Source: Merdivivens faecigallinarum (lineage in GTDB: Bacteria > Bacteroidota > Bacteroidia > Bacteroidales > UBA932). Taken from it: a DNA stretch of 31,128 nucleotides. The notes beneath the pieces were generated by a model. That model saw only the letters and a list, made by a program, of their open reading frames with translations, ran no database searches and had not been told where the DNA came from. Positions 8,463 to 15,530 of this stretch are shown one piece after another. The stretch covers positions 1 through 31,128 of the forward strand of contig JADILY010000079.1 of NCBI GenBank assembly GCA_017695055.1. Direction: 5' to 3'. The translations under genes were made by a program, and so were the position numbers. Every line of letters starts with the position of its first letter. Positions within the stretch are counted from its first letter, which is position 1.

Positions 8463-8624
8463 CTAATATAATGCGGTAATATTGTCTTTCTCTCCGACAA
8501 AGTTGGCTGATTTTATCAGCGGCTCCATTTTTTGTTGCAAACCGCTCTCCTGCGCTATGGAAAAGCATTTTTGATTGCGGTTCCCGAATATAAGGTAAAT
8601 TATACCGTCAATCTTATAATTCAT
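8463..8624 (-). CDS. Possible 53-residue small protein upstream of the KptA/FtsZ-like gene
   Basis: ATG 8624 to TAG 8463, beginning MNYKIDGIIYLIFGNRNQ. Composition is normal and no in-frame stop occurs, and it ends 30 bases before the next start on the same strand, so it could share a transcript. No family was recognised. It may equally be the remnant of a longer gene. Confidence 0.3.
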   Translation of the reverse strand: MNYKIDGIIYLIFGNRNQKCFSIAQESGLQQKMEPLIKSANFVGEKDNITALY

Positions 8625-8807
8625 TTCTCATTCTTGTCTTTGTGATTTTTTCCACATAATCGAAACATATAAAATTACAGATAATTTTTGAAAGCCGGCC
8701 AATTTTGGGGAGAAATCTAAAATATAATTTATACAATAAATTTGAATCAACGAGACTTGTGTCTGATTAGCATTATTTCCTTACCTTTGTTGGAAATTTA
8801 AAGAGAT
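8625..8807. other. AT-rich divergent intergenic region
   Basis: Promoter-bearing spacer between the minus-strand small frame and the plus-strand nuclease gene. Apart from the -7 box at 8782-8789 nothing specific is seen. Confidence 0.4.
8782..8789 (+). promoter_or_regulatory. -7 box TACCTTTG upstream of the DUF1016 gene
   Basis: Perfect TAnnTTTG match ending 18 bases before ATG 8808. A TTG at 8757-8759, 22 bases upstream, could serve as the -33 element; the spacing is slightly long. Confidence 0.45.
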
Positions 8808-9941
8808 ATGAGTGAAGTACGGATTTACAACGAAGCTGCAAGGGTTATTAAAGAAGCTATATTGCAAAGTCAGTATCAAGCTGCTTCCATTGTCAATAAA
8901 AAGCAATTATCTCTTTATTATGGCATTGGCAAATATGTCTCAGAAAATTCTCGTAATGGTTATTGGGGCAAAGGTGCAATTGAAACCATCAGCCGGCAAT
9001 TACAGAAAGAACTGCCGGGACTTCGTGGATTCTCTGCCGCGAATATCAAATTTATGCGTCAATTCTATGAGACGTGGTGCAATGATTTGAAATCGCTAAC
9101 TGCGGTTAGCGGAATTGGAGATAACAAATCGCTAACTGAAATTAGCGAAATAGACACTCAGTTATTGATTCCTTCAGGCAAGACTCAAAAAGAGAGTCTT
9201 GATGCTGCATCATTCTTGGGCTTAGGATTTACGCACCACATGATTATTGTCCGTAAGACAAAATCTCTTGCCGAGCGTTTGTTCTACATTCATCAAGCCT
9301 ATATAAATAAATGGAGCAAAGAGGTATTGGCAGCAAGAATTGAAGATGATTTGTTTAGTCATCAAGGAGAGATTGCAAGCAATTTCGCACAGAAGATACC
9401 TGATGCCCGAGAGTCATTGAAAGCCATCGGAATGTTCAAAGATGAATATCTTTTAGATTTTATCAATGTGGAGGAACTTTGCGAGCGCGATAAAGAAGAT
9501 ATTGACGAGCGGGTAATAGAGCAGGAAATCATACACAATATCAAAAAGTTCATTCTCACATTTGGCCATGATTTTGCATTTGTAGGCAATCAGTACAAAT
9601 TGGAAGTGTATGGAGTAGAGCATTTCCCCGACCTGATATTCTTTAATCGGGAGCTGAATGCGCTTGTAGTTATCGAGTTAAAGAAAGGTGCATTCAAATC
9701 CTCTTATTTGGGACAATTATGCACCTATCTTCGTATAATAGATGACCAAATGCGTAAGCCTCACGAAAATCCATCAATAGGTATAGTACTATGCAAAAGT
9801 GCGAATAAAAAATATGTCGAGTATGTAATCCAAGACTACGACAAGCCATTAGGCGTTGCAACATACAAGACTTCTGATGAAATGCCGGAGAAATTAAAAC
9901 AGGCATTGCCTGATACTGAAGAACTGAAAAAATTACTATAG
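8808..9941 (+). CDS. DUF1016/YhcG-family PD-(D/E)XK nuclease-domain protein
   Basis: A 377-residue two-domain protein. The N-terminal DUF1016 domain (~1-165) has LYYGIGKYVSEN, YWGKGAIETISRQLQ, ELPGLRGFSAANIKFMRQFY and later SFLGLGFTHHMIIV, all typical of YhcG. The C-terminal domain (~230-377) carries a PD-(D/E)XK nuclease core: PDLIFF (Asp275) and VVIELKKG (Glu290, Lys292), followed by GQLCTYLRI. This family is widespread in accessory and restriction/defence neighbourhoods, though its biochemical role is unsettled. Residues ~95-116, between helices of the N-domain, contain a duplicated 12-residue segment encoded by two palindromes (listed separately). Convergent with the SecB-like gene, with 19 bases between stops. 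The family call is firm. Confidence 0.9.
   Translation: MSEVRIYNEAARVIKEAILQSQYQAASIVNKKQLSLYYGIGKYVSENSRNGYWGKGAIETISRQLQKELPGLRGFSAANIKFMRQFYETWCNDLKSLTAVSGIGDNKSLTEISEIDTQLLIPSGKTQKESLDAASFLGLGFTHHMIIVRKTKSLAERLFYIHQAYINKWSKEVLAARIEDDLFSHQGEIASNFAQKIPDARESLKAIGMFKDEYLLDFINVEELCERDKEDIDERVIEQEIIHNIKKFILTFGHDFAFVGNQYKLEVYGVEHFPDLIFFNRELNALVVIELKKGAFKSSYLGQLCTYLRIIDDQMRKPHENPSIGIVLCKSANKKYVEYVIQDYDKPLGVATYKTSDEMPEKLKQALPDTEELKKLL
9090..9147 (+). repeat. Two palindromes in 36-base register inside the DUF1016 gene
   Basis: CGCTAAC-TGCG-GTTAGCG at 9094-9111 and CGCTAA-CTGAAA-TTAGCG at 9130-9147, each preceded by AAAT; 36 bases separate the starts, giving an in-frame duplication (KSLTAVSGIGDN / KSLTEISEIDT). 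Confidence 0.8.
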
Positions 9942-9960
9942 TCAAAATGCTGACGAAAAT

Positions 9961-11022
9961 CTAAAACCTATAAGGCAAGGTCTGTATATCGCACTCTTTG
10001 ATATGATTGTAAATATATTCTGCAAAGGATATGCTTTCCTGGGACGAATCTAATCCAACATCGTACAGTTTGAAAATTTCTTCCTTCAAAAGCGGGCGGT
10101 CTTCCCTAAGCTTGTCAATATACTCCTGATTAACATTCATATTGTATATATCCATACACGTATGAGTGAAAGCATGCATAGCCAGTTCCAACACAATATC
10201 TTTAAGCTCTTCCAAAGTAAGGTCAGAAACATTCCTGCGCATATTATTGTACGTAAATTCAATTTCAGGAATATTATTATCGGCTCCTATAATTTTCACT
10301 TCCCCCAATTCTTTTTCCGCGAACAATAATTGAAATAACAGTTTCCAAAAAGATTCTTCGCACTCTTCCGTTCCATAACAAGGATGGTTGTATTCTATGG
10401 GAACCAAAAAACGGTAATAGTATTTATATAAAGGAAGTTCCTCATACTTTGATAAATCTAATCCTGTTATCTGCTTAAATGTGGATATAAACCTTGCCCC
10501 TTCTTCTACGGAACAGATTTCCTTCATAATCCAATCATACCCTAACAGACAACCACTGTTTTCCGAAGAAAACACCCAATTATCGTCATCACCCCAAATA
10601 ACATTCCCCAAAGAACTTACGCACTGTGAAGAAAAATCATAATCTTCCAACATTATAGGAGGAAAAGCGGAAGCATCGGTAAGATTCCAGACCAATATTC
10701 TTATATGGTTGTACAAATTTTGCGGGACTTCTATTTGAAGAATCTTTTTAAGATCATCTTCCTCCATATTTTTATCCAGAATTTCAACTAACGCCGAATA
10801 GCCCAGCTCAATTTTAAATATTTCCTGATTTTCAATCTGTGGTTTCACCGTAACATGTAATGTAACGACGAAAAGCGAAGTACCCTCAGCCTTAGCCGAC
10901 TGCACATCTATTGACACAGCCAGCCTCACCTCCGAAGTGCCAAAAGATAAATTCGGAACGACAGGACTGTCAAAATTGACAGTATTCAAATACTTATTAA
11001 ATATTGTAAATGTTCGATTCAT
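9961..11022 (-). CDS. SecB-like chaperone domain fused to an unrecognised C-terminal domain
   Basis: A 353-residue protein. Residues ~1-135 follow the SecB pattern along their length: FTIFNKYLNTVNFDSPVVP (compare SecB's Y-K-SFE-P-AP start), strands ending VVTLHVTVKP, FKIELGYSALVEI, then VPQNLYNHIRILVWNLT and FPPIMLEDYDF, which parallel SecB's CP-IL-PYAR-I and FP-L-L-VNF. SecB holds unfolded proteins as a tetramer; SecB-like variants also serve toxin-antitoxin-chaperone modules. Residues ~140-353 are acidic and mostly helical, containing YYYRFLVPIEYNHPCYG, and match nothing I know. It starts 5 bases after the ClpX-like gene's stop, so the two are surely co-transcribed. AT-rich like its neighbours. 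The SecB assignment is by eye; the second domain's function is unknown. Confidence 0.6.
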   Translation of the reverse strand: MNRTFTIFNKYLNTVNFDSPVVPNLSFGTSEVRLAVSIDVQSAKAEGTSLFVVTLHVTVKPQIENQEIFKIELGYSALVEILDKNMEEDDLKKILQIEVPQNLYNHIRILVWNLTDASAFPPIMLEDYDFSSQCVSSLGNVIWGDDDNWVFSSENSGCLLGYDWIMKEICSVEEGARFISTFKQITGLDLSKYEELPLYKYYYRFLVPIEYNHPCYGTEECEESFWKLLFQLLFAEKELGEVKIIGADNNIPEIEFTYNNMRRNVSDLTLEELKDIVLELAMHAFTHTCMDIYNMNVNQEYIDKLREDRPLLKEEIFKLYDVGLDSSQESISFAEYIYNHIKECDIQTLPYRF

Positions 11023-11027
11023 AACGG

Positions 11028-12416
11028 TTAAAAAATATTTTGCATTATATAATCCTTGCCAATTACTATTCTCTCCTTTTTTAGAGATGGCTCAAGCATT
11101 TCATAGTACAAGCGGTTTAATGACTTAGCTAGTATTGCTTTCACATTTCTAAAACCAAGGCCCGACTTTTCTGCCATTTCTGCAATGTAATGCAAAGCAT
11201 CATCACTAAAACTCAACTGTATATTATGTCTTGAAAAATAATCTATATGTGATTGCAGAATGTTATCCTTGGCTGACGTCATAATTTCATATATTACATC
11301 TGTGGATAACGGATTCATTACGACAATATCCCCGATACGGCCGACCAATTCTGGCAAAATTCCCCACTGTATAAGGTCATCGGAAGTCATCAAAGACTGA
11401 ATATTTATCCCTTCATAGGTTTTATCTTTCATTTTATTAAAGCCTATGGAGCTTATATTCAAGCGTTTTCTAACAATTTCCTCCATACCGTAAAAGGATC
11501 CGTCAAATATCAAAAAAAGGTTGTCGACAGGTAATTTATATGTCTTGGACATCATAGAGTCGGGATTTATTCCTTTCTCCAGGTTAAGACAATAATCGGT
11601 TTCAAAGAAAGCCATCAGCTCCCTTACCATGTCCGTATCAAAGTCACTCCCTTTATTTCCGACTGCTTTATGACCGTAATGGGTGATTTTATCAAACTCA
11701 TGAAAAACCACTACGGCATACTTCAAGTCATCAATCGATGTTTTAGCATTGATTTCCTGAGCCAGGATATCTTTAATACTCTGCCCTTTCCACGATGAAG
11801 GAACGACTTGAGAGGAATTAATCCTTATCACAGGACAATCGCATAACTTGCCAAACAGTCTAAGTGTCTCTGACTTACCGCTACCGGTCGGCCCGATAAG
11901 TAAAACCGGTGTTTTCACTTTGGATGTATATTGTTTGCGCTTGCTTTCCAAATGTAGAAAGAACGGCACCGCAAGCTTGTCTATCGCAGCATCCTGCCCC
12001 TTAATAAACTGCTTTACATACGATGCCATCTCCTTGGGACTTTCTACACGATGATTATTGCACTCTTCTGTTATTGATGAAGGGCCGAATAAATCACGAA
12101 ATGTTAATCCGAATTGTCGCTCAAGATACTTATAGTCTTTAGGATCCGGAGGATTAAAAACTTTTGACCATGCATCGAGTTTGCTATTCATCATAGACCA
12201 AACCTTCTCATTGTCAGTTTCTTTAAGCTTTTTCAGTTCGCTCATATATTCATTGGTTTTCCGTTCAAAATAATTGACAGACAACCGTTTTTCCACAAGC
12301 ATCTCCAATATTCTTGATGCATGCTCCGGCGAAATGCGGGGACACAGAAATAGTCTCGCTGCAATATTCTGTATATCAAGATTATCCCGCTTCTTTATTT
12401 TTAACCCGAAATACAT
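11028..12416 (-). CDS. ClpX-like AAA+ unfoldase without the zinc-binding domain
   Basis: A 462-residue protein. Residues 1-~125 are helical and charged and contain no Cys4 zinc module, unlike ClpX. The AAA+ core (~135-440) tracks ClpX closely: Walker A GPTGSGKS (175-182); a pore-loop position SSWKG where ClpX has GYVG (Trp209); Walker B AVVVFHEFDKI with His239 replacing the usual Asp but Glu240 kept; DGSFYGMEEIV; an IGF tripeptide (324-326) at the place of ClpX's ClpP-binding loop; ILPELVGR with the arginine finger (R360); and GFRNVKAI matching sensor 2 (R423). It should therefore hydrolyse ATP and translocate protein, possibly with ClpP. Second-last gene of the island operon, 5 bases before the SecB-like gene. 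The family call is firm; the partner is inferred. Confidence 0.8.
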   Translation of the reverse strand: MYFGLKIKKRDNLDIQNIAARLFLCPRISPEHASRILEMLVEKRLSVNYFERKTNEYMSELKKLKETDNEKVWSMMNSKLDAWSKVFNPPDPKDYKYLERQFGLTFRDLFGPSSITEECNNHRVESPKEMASYVKQFIKGQDAAIDKLAVPFFLHLESKRKQYTSKVKTPVLLIGPTGSGKSETLRLFGKLCDCPVIRINSSQVVPSSWKGQSIKDILAQEINAKTSIDDLKYAVVVFHEFDKITHYGHKAVGNKGSDFDTDMVRELMAFFETDYCLNLEKGINPDSMMSKTYKLPVDNLFLIFDGSFYGMEEIVRKRLNISSIGFNKMKDKTYEGINIQSLMTSDDLIQWGILPELVGRIGDIVVMNPLSTDVIYEIMTSAKDNILQSHIDYFSRHNIQLSFSDDALHYIAEMAEKSGLGFRNVKAILAKSLNRLYYEMLEPSLKKERIVIGKDYIMQNIF

Positions 12417-12445
12417 AACTTCTGCTTTTTGAATTTACACATATA

Positions 12446-12661
12446 TTAATATTCAGTGGAGTCGTGCCTGTGCACAACCCCACTGACAAAAAATTCATAC
12501 TCGCGAACTTTATCACCATACTTCTATTTGGTTTTTTGCTTTACTGCTGAGACATACTCAAGGACACGCTCGTCCACACCAGTATCAGTAGGCGGCAAAG
12601 GCGGCTTGTCATCAGGCTTTTTTCCCTGATCTTACAGCTTTACAGGTCTTACTTCTTTAAC
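12446..12661 (-). pseudogene. Coding-like remnant with in-frame stops between small protein B and the ClpX-like gene
   Basis: Continuing in the frame of the 79-residue gene past its TGA (12662-12664), the sequence reads VKEVRPVKL, stop, DQGKKPDDKPPLPPTDTGVD then ERVLEYVSAVKQKTK, stop, KYGDKVREYEFFVSGVV, ending at TAA 12446-12448. In-frame stops are TAA 12632-12634 and TAG 12524-12526. The proline-rich and amphipathic segments look once-coding. A 6-bp hairpin ATCAGG/CCTGAT lies near 12610-12631. It may be a decayed further gene; no start codon for an intact frame was found. Confidence 0.35.
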
Positions 12662-12901
12662 TCATCTGTCAAACTCTGTTTTTCCATTCATTAAATCGGC
12701 ATCCTGTCTTAGTGTTGCAGCATCGTTTATACCATCCTGATTAATTGAAGCATGATAAGTATACCCTTCGGATGAACTTTCATACCAGGTCTTTATATCT
12801 GCTGAATTGTTCAACGTAGGATTATCATACTCTTTTTGATGCTCCACAAACTTGTCCCTATCCTCTTCTGAGGAAAAAGTAAAATTTACATTATTGCTCA
12901 T
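12662..12901 (-). CDS. Small acidic protein B, paralogue of the neighbouring small protein A
   Basis: A 79-residue protein beginning MSNNVNFTFSSEEDRDKFV and ending TLRQDADLMNGKTEFDR. It shares with the upstream 76-residue protein an N-terminal beta strand followed by a D-x3-F helix (FTFSSEEDRDKF / ISFANRDDMAAF) and the C-terminal LRQD-x-D-x3-GK motif. There is no signal peptide or transmembrane segment. The leader is A-rich. The intergenic DNA after gene A and after gene B is also similar (AAGACCTG-AAAGC-GTAAGA), which argues for tandem duplication of gene plus spacer. Function is unknown; candidate client, adaptor or antitoxin of the downstream chaperone/unfoldase (inference). Confidence 0.65.
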   Translation of the reverse strand: MSNNVNFTFSSEEDRDKFVEHQKEYDNPTLNNSADIKTWYESSSEGYTYHASINQDGINDAATLRQDADLMNGKTEFDR

Positions 12902-12946
12902 AATCTTTATTTTTAATCCTGCTCTTACGGCTTTGCAGGTCTTGCC

Positions 12947-13177
12947 TTACAACATAATTTTTCCCCTATACATGTCAACATCTTGCCGCAAGCGAGAAAA
13001 ATTAACCACCTTGGATCTTTCCAGTACTACCCAATCATCATGCATGAACAGATGACGGTCTGTTGAGACAACCCCATTGTAATTGTCATAGTGCGACCAT
13101 ATCGTACCCCGGTACAACTGCATAAATGCAGCCATATCATCTCGATTCGCAAATGATATACGTATTACATCATTCAT
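12947..13177 (-). CDS. Small protein A, first gene of the SecB/ClpX-like operon
   Basis: A 76-residue protein starting MNDVIRISFANRDDMAAFMQ and ending FSRLRQDVDMYRGKIML. It is related to small protein B by the strand-helix N-terminus and the C-terminal LRQD-x-D-x3-GK motif; the middle (HYDNYNGVVSTDRH) differs. No secretion signal is present. Its A-rich leader (ACAAATAAAAATAAAAAA) is typical of Bacteroidota translation starts. It is followed by 45 bases, in frame, before gene B. No known family was recognised. The exposed hydrophobic end IML would suit recognition by a protease, but that is speculation. Confidence 0.6.
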   Translation of the reverse strand: MNDVIRISFANRDDMAAFMQLYRGTIWSHYDNYNGVVSTDRHLFMHDDWVVLERSKVVNFSRLRQDVDMYRGKIML

Positions 13178-13756
13178 TTTTTTATTTTTATTTGTGCCTC
13201 CACTTTAATATCGGCTATCGGCATCTCCGTATTACTTACCAAATTGCAATAAATTCTAATTAAGTATTTCAAAGAACTTAGGCTTCCTCCGCACAAAGGA
13301 AAACAAATAGTTTTAAATAACTGCATAATTTAAAGAGGACATTGGTTGAACGACTAAAATACAGGGGGGGGGCATTACGCCCAATTTTTGAAGACGTAGT
13401 TCATGATTATTAACATCGGCTCAAAACCGGACAAAATCATATATATACAGATAACCGCCATATAGAAAAACGCTAATAAATCGTATCTGGTAACACTTAA
13501 AAAATAATTTTTATAAAAATGTACCTGGCACTGAACGGTTACTGATTATCAAAACCCTTTTTCTCCTGTCATCCAAATCCTCATTATACAATTAAACGTA
13601 CGAACGGGCTTCAGTATCCTGCCAATTTCGCTTTCGAGCTATTGACACATTGTGAAACCCTCACAACATCATGTGGCACTTGTTTTCCATTCCTATAACC
13701 AAATACCAAACTTTCTTATTGCACAGCGCAACCACGTTCCGAGATAATGCAGCAGC
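13178..13756. other. AT-rich leader region of the island operon, no gene recognised
   Basis: About 580 bases upstream of small protein A. It must hold the operon promoter, but no clean TAnnTTTG was found on the minus strand. It contains a run of nine G at 13364-13372. A 28-codon hydrophobic frame (13375-13461, minus) is too weak to call. Confidence 0.5.
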
Positions 13757-14088
13757 TGCGGGCACACCCGAAAATGGTCATTGCTTATACAACTCGCTAA
13801 ACATCAATACATTATAAGCAATTCAAACAAACACTGATGTGGATTCCGAGGGGTACGAAACCTCTTGAAATCCACATCGGTTTTCTTTGCATATCCTCAC
13901 AAATACCTGACAAACAATAAATTATATACAATCGCCCAACTTCATAGCGTGCGCCTGGGATTGCGAGTCAAGGTCTGGGGATAAGGTTCAAGCGCTAAGG
14001 ATGGCGTTCAAGCACATGAGGCTACAGTTCAAGGGCATGGAGCTACGGTTCAAAACCTGAGGATAAAATTCAAGCCATTTGCACAGGC
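13757..14088 (+). repeat. Direct repeat copy B (right flank of island)
   Basis: Gap-free homologue of copy A. The identical blocks lie at 13757-13777, 13833-13888 and 13945-13956. The 3' ladder is longer than in A: about seven units starting at 13947, 13967, 13987, 14007, 14028, 14049 and 14069, 20-21 bases each, most beginning TTCAAG. It ends about 70 bases before the stop of the arginase-like gene. Confidence 0.9.
13836..13888 (+). terminator. Conserved hairpin with T-rich tail in repeat B
   Basis: Same 10-bp stem (GATGTGGATT / AATCCACATC), inner GAGG/CCTC stem and GGTTTTCTTT tail as in copy A, without a single change. No plus-strand gene precedes it, so a simple gene-end terminator role is less obvious here. 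Confidence 0.4.
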
Positions 14089-14156
14089 TACAGCCACAGC
14101 CGAAAAAAGCAATACTACAGATACCCGCGACCGAGAAGCCCGGGACGGCAAGAGAC

Positions 14157-15059
14157 CTACCGCCCCTGCTCCTGCCACAGGGCCAGAAGCCTTTCATTGG
14201 CGGCGGAGTTAAGCATGCAGGCTTTGTCAGAAAAAAGGACGTCCGATGAATCCGGTTCGCCGCATACGTCCATGCCTATGACATTAAAACAGTCAAGCAA
14301 CATGGCGATTGCACCTGAAAGAAGTTCGAGGGTAAGACTGCCCTGGTCCCAGTTCGTAGATGCAAAGTCTTTGGAAAGCACGTCCTTATCAACCGAAATA
14401 TATATTGGGATATCCGAGGATTGTCTGTCTTCCGAATCGCAAGTCCCATATTCTGAAAGGGATTGCACACCGACAGATTGCCCGCTACAAAACAATGCCT
14501 GCACCGGCTCAAAAGCTCGTAGTCCGAAAGCCATCCATTCTTCGGATATCGTCAGAACCCGCTCCGAGCGCACCTTGACGGCCTCGCTTTCCGGCACCCC
14601 GGCAATCAAGACTTTTTGCAGGAAAGGATTGGTGTCAAGCATTTTCTTCACCCAGCCACCGCAGGAAAGCAGGTCTTCGAACATCGGAGGCTGCATATCT
14701 GTATGATGGTCGAAAAGCACAAGTGAAAAAGGCTCACGAATCCTGTCCGTCCAGAGTTTTGTCAGATAATGGTAATTTCCCGAATCAAGAAAATGCAGGC
14801 CATAAGGAGAAAAGGCGGCAATGAGTTTCCCCAAAGCCGCCCCGCCTTCTTCATCGCAATAACAATCCGTCCCCTGAATTCCTCTACAGTCCAACCAGTT
14901 GAAGTTTCCGTCCCGGGCAAAAGGCTGCTCCCCGTAGGTTCCGGTAAAATCCATTATGACAGGAGCGGAAGATGCCGGAATTCGATGCTTCACATCGACA
15001 GAGCGCTGCATCGGGGCGGACATTTCCACGACAGACGAACCGGAGGAATAGCTGAACAT
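14157..15059 (-). CDS. Arginase/ureohydrolase-fold protein, substrate unknown
   Basis: A 300-residue cytoplasmic protein with the binuclear-metal signatures of the ureohydrolase superfamily in order: a metal His in SGNYHYLT (H97, where arginases have GGDH), FDHHTD (D117, H119, D121, matching DAHxD) and ISVDKDVLSKD (D224, D226, matching SxDxDxxDP). Arginases, agmatinases and formiminoglutamases release urea or formamide from guanidino compounds; the atypical first motif and missing Pro argue against classical arginase. ATG 15059 is taken as the start; MSAPMQ at residue 13 is an alternative. It is the last gene after NifX-like and M49-like genes, 25 bases behind the former. The superfamily call is good; the reaction is not assignable. 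Confidence 0.75.
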   Translation of the reverse strand: MFSYSSGSSVVEMSAPMQRSVDVKHRIPASSAPVIMDFTGTYGEQPFARDGNFNWLDCRGIQGTDCYCDEEGGAALGKLIAAFSPYGLHFLDSGNYHYLTKLWTDRIREPFSLVLFDHHTDMQPPMFEDLLSCGGWVKKMLDTNPFLQKVLIAGVPESEAVKVRSERVLTISEEWMAFGLRAFEPVQALFCSGQSVGVQSLSEYGTCDSEDRQSSDIPIYISVDKDVLSKDFASTNWDQGSLTLELLSGAIAMLLDCFNVIGMDVCGEPDSSDVLFSDKACMLNSAANERLLALWQEQGR

Positions 15060-15084
15060 GGTACGACGCTACTGCATAAATTAA

Positions 15085-15522
15085 TTAAACCACATGCCAT
15101 CCGCCACTGCCTCCACGGCATGAATGTCCCTCATGCCCGTCTTCTTCATGGCAGGAGTGCCCGTCAGTGTCATGATGCTCATGGTTCCGGCAACTCTCGC
15201 CGGAATCGCTCAGACGTCCCGCAAGGTAATCGTTCACTACATCCATCACAGGGCCGCTGCAACCGCGAATCACCGTAAGACCATTCTCATTCAGCTTGTT
15301 GAGCGCTCCGGCGCCCATGTTTCCCGCAAGCATGACGGTTATGCCCTTCTCTTTGAAAACAGCGGCCACACCCGACTTGCAACCGCAGCCCTGCGGGGAA
15401 GGCATGTCCCCGATGCCGATAATTTTACCGGAATCGTCCACACTTACGATTGAATAATGCTCGCAATGGCCGAAGTGGTCATCGATGCGCCCGTCACGGA
15501 CAGGCAAAACTATTTTTTTCAT
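15085..15522 (-). CDS. NifX/NafY-type (dinitrogenase Fe-Mo cofactor domain) protein with His/Cys-rich tail
   Basis: A 145-residue protein. Residues 1-~100 form the dinitrogenase iron-molybdenum cofactor domain: VLPVRDGRIDDHFGHCEHYSIV, the CGCKSG loop, VMLAGNMGAGALNKL and VIRGCSGPVMDVVNDYLAG. Such small proteins bind or carry metal clusters and are common in anaerobes without nitrogenase. The last ~38 residues are exceptionally rich in His, Cys, Asp, Glu and Gly (HEHHDTDGHSCHEEDGHEGH), suggesting metal storage or sensing. It starts 8 bases after the M49-like gene's stop and precedes the metal-dependent arginase-fold protein, so a metal-handling cluster is plausible (inference). No nif structural genes are visible. 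Confidence 0.85.
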   Translation of the reverse strand: MKKIVLPVRDGRIDDHFGHCEHYSIVSVDDSGKIIGIGDMPSPQGCGCKSGVAAVFKEKGITVMLAGNMGAGALNKLNENGLTVIRGCSGPVMDVVNDYLAGRLSDSGESCRNHEHHDTDGHSCHEEDGHEGHSCRGGSGGWHVV

Positions 15523-15530
15523 TATGATAA

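Noticed and set aside
13375..13461. 28-codon hydrophobic minus-strand frame that could be a type I toxin-like peptide
   Set aside because: Too short, no leader or conserved motif, and such frames are common by chance in AT-rich DNA.
13947..14088. CRISPR array
   Set aside because: Units are contiguous 20-21 base imperfect repeats with no spacers and no cas genes nearby.
7091..14088. Composite transposon or integrative element
   Set aside because: No transposase, integrase, terminal inverted repeats or target-site duplication could be found; only direct repeats flank the region.
13988..14197. 69-residue Cys/Leu-rich minus-strand frame over repeat B
   Set aside because: It is simply the ~20-base ladder read through in one frame, with low-complexity heptad-like residues, and it overlaps the arginase-like gene's end.
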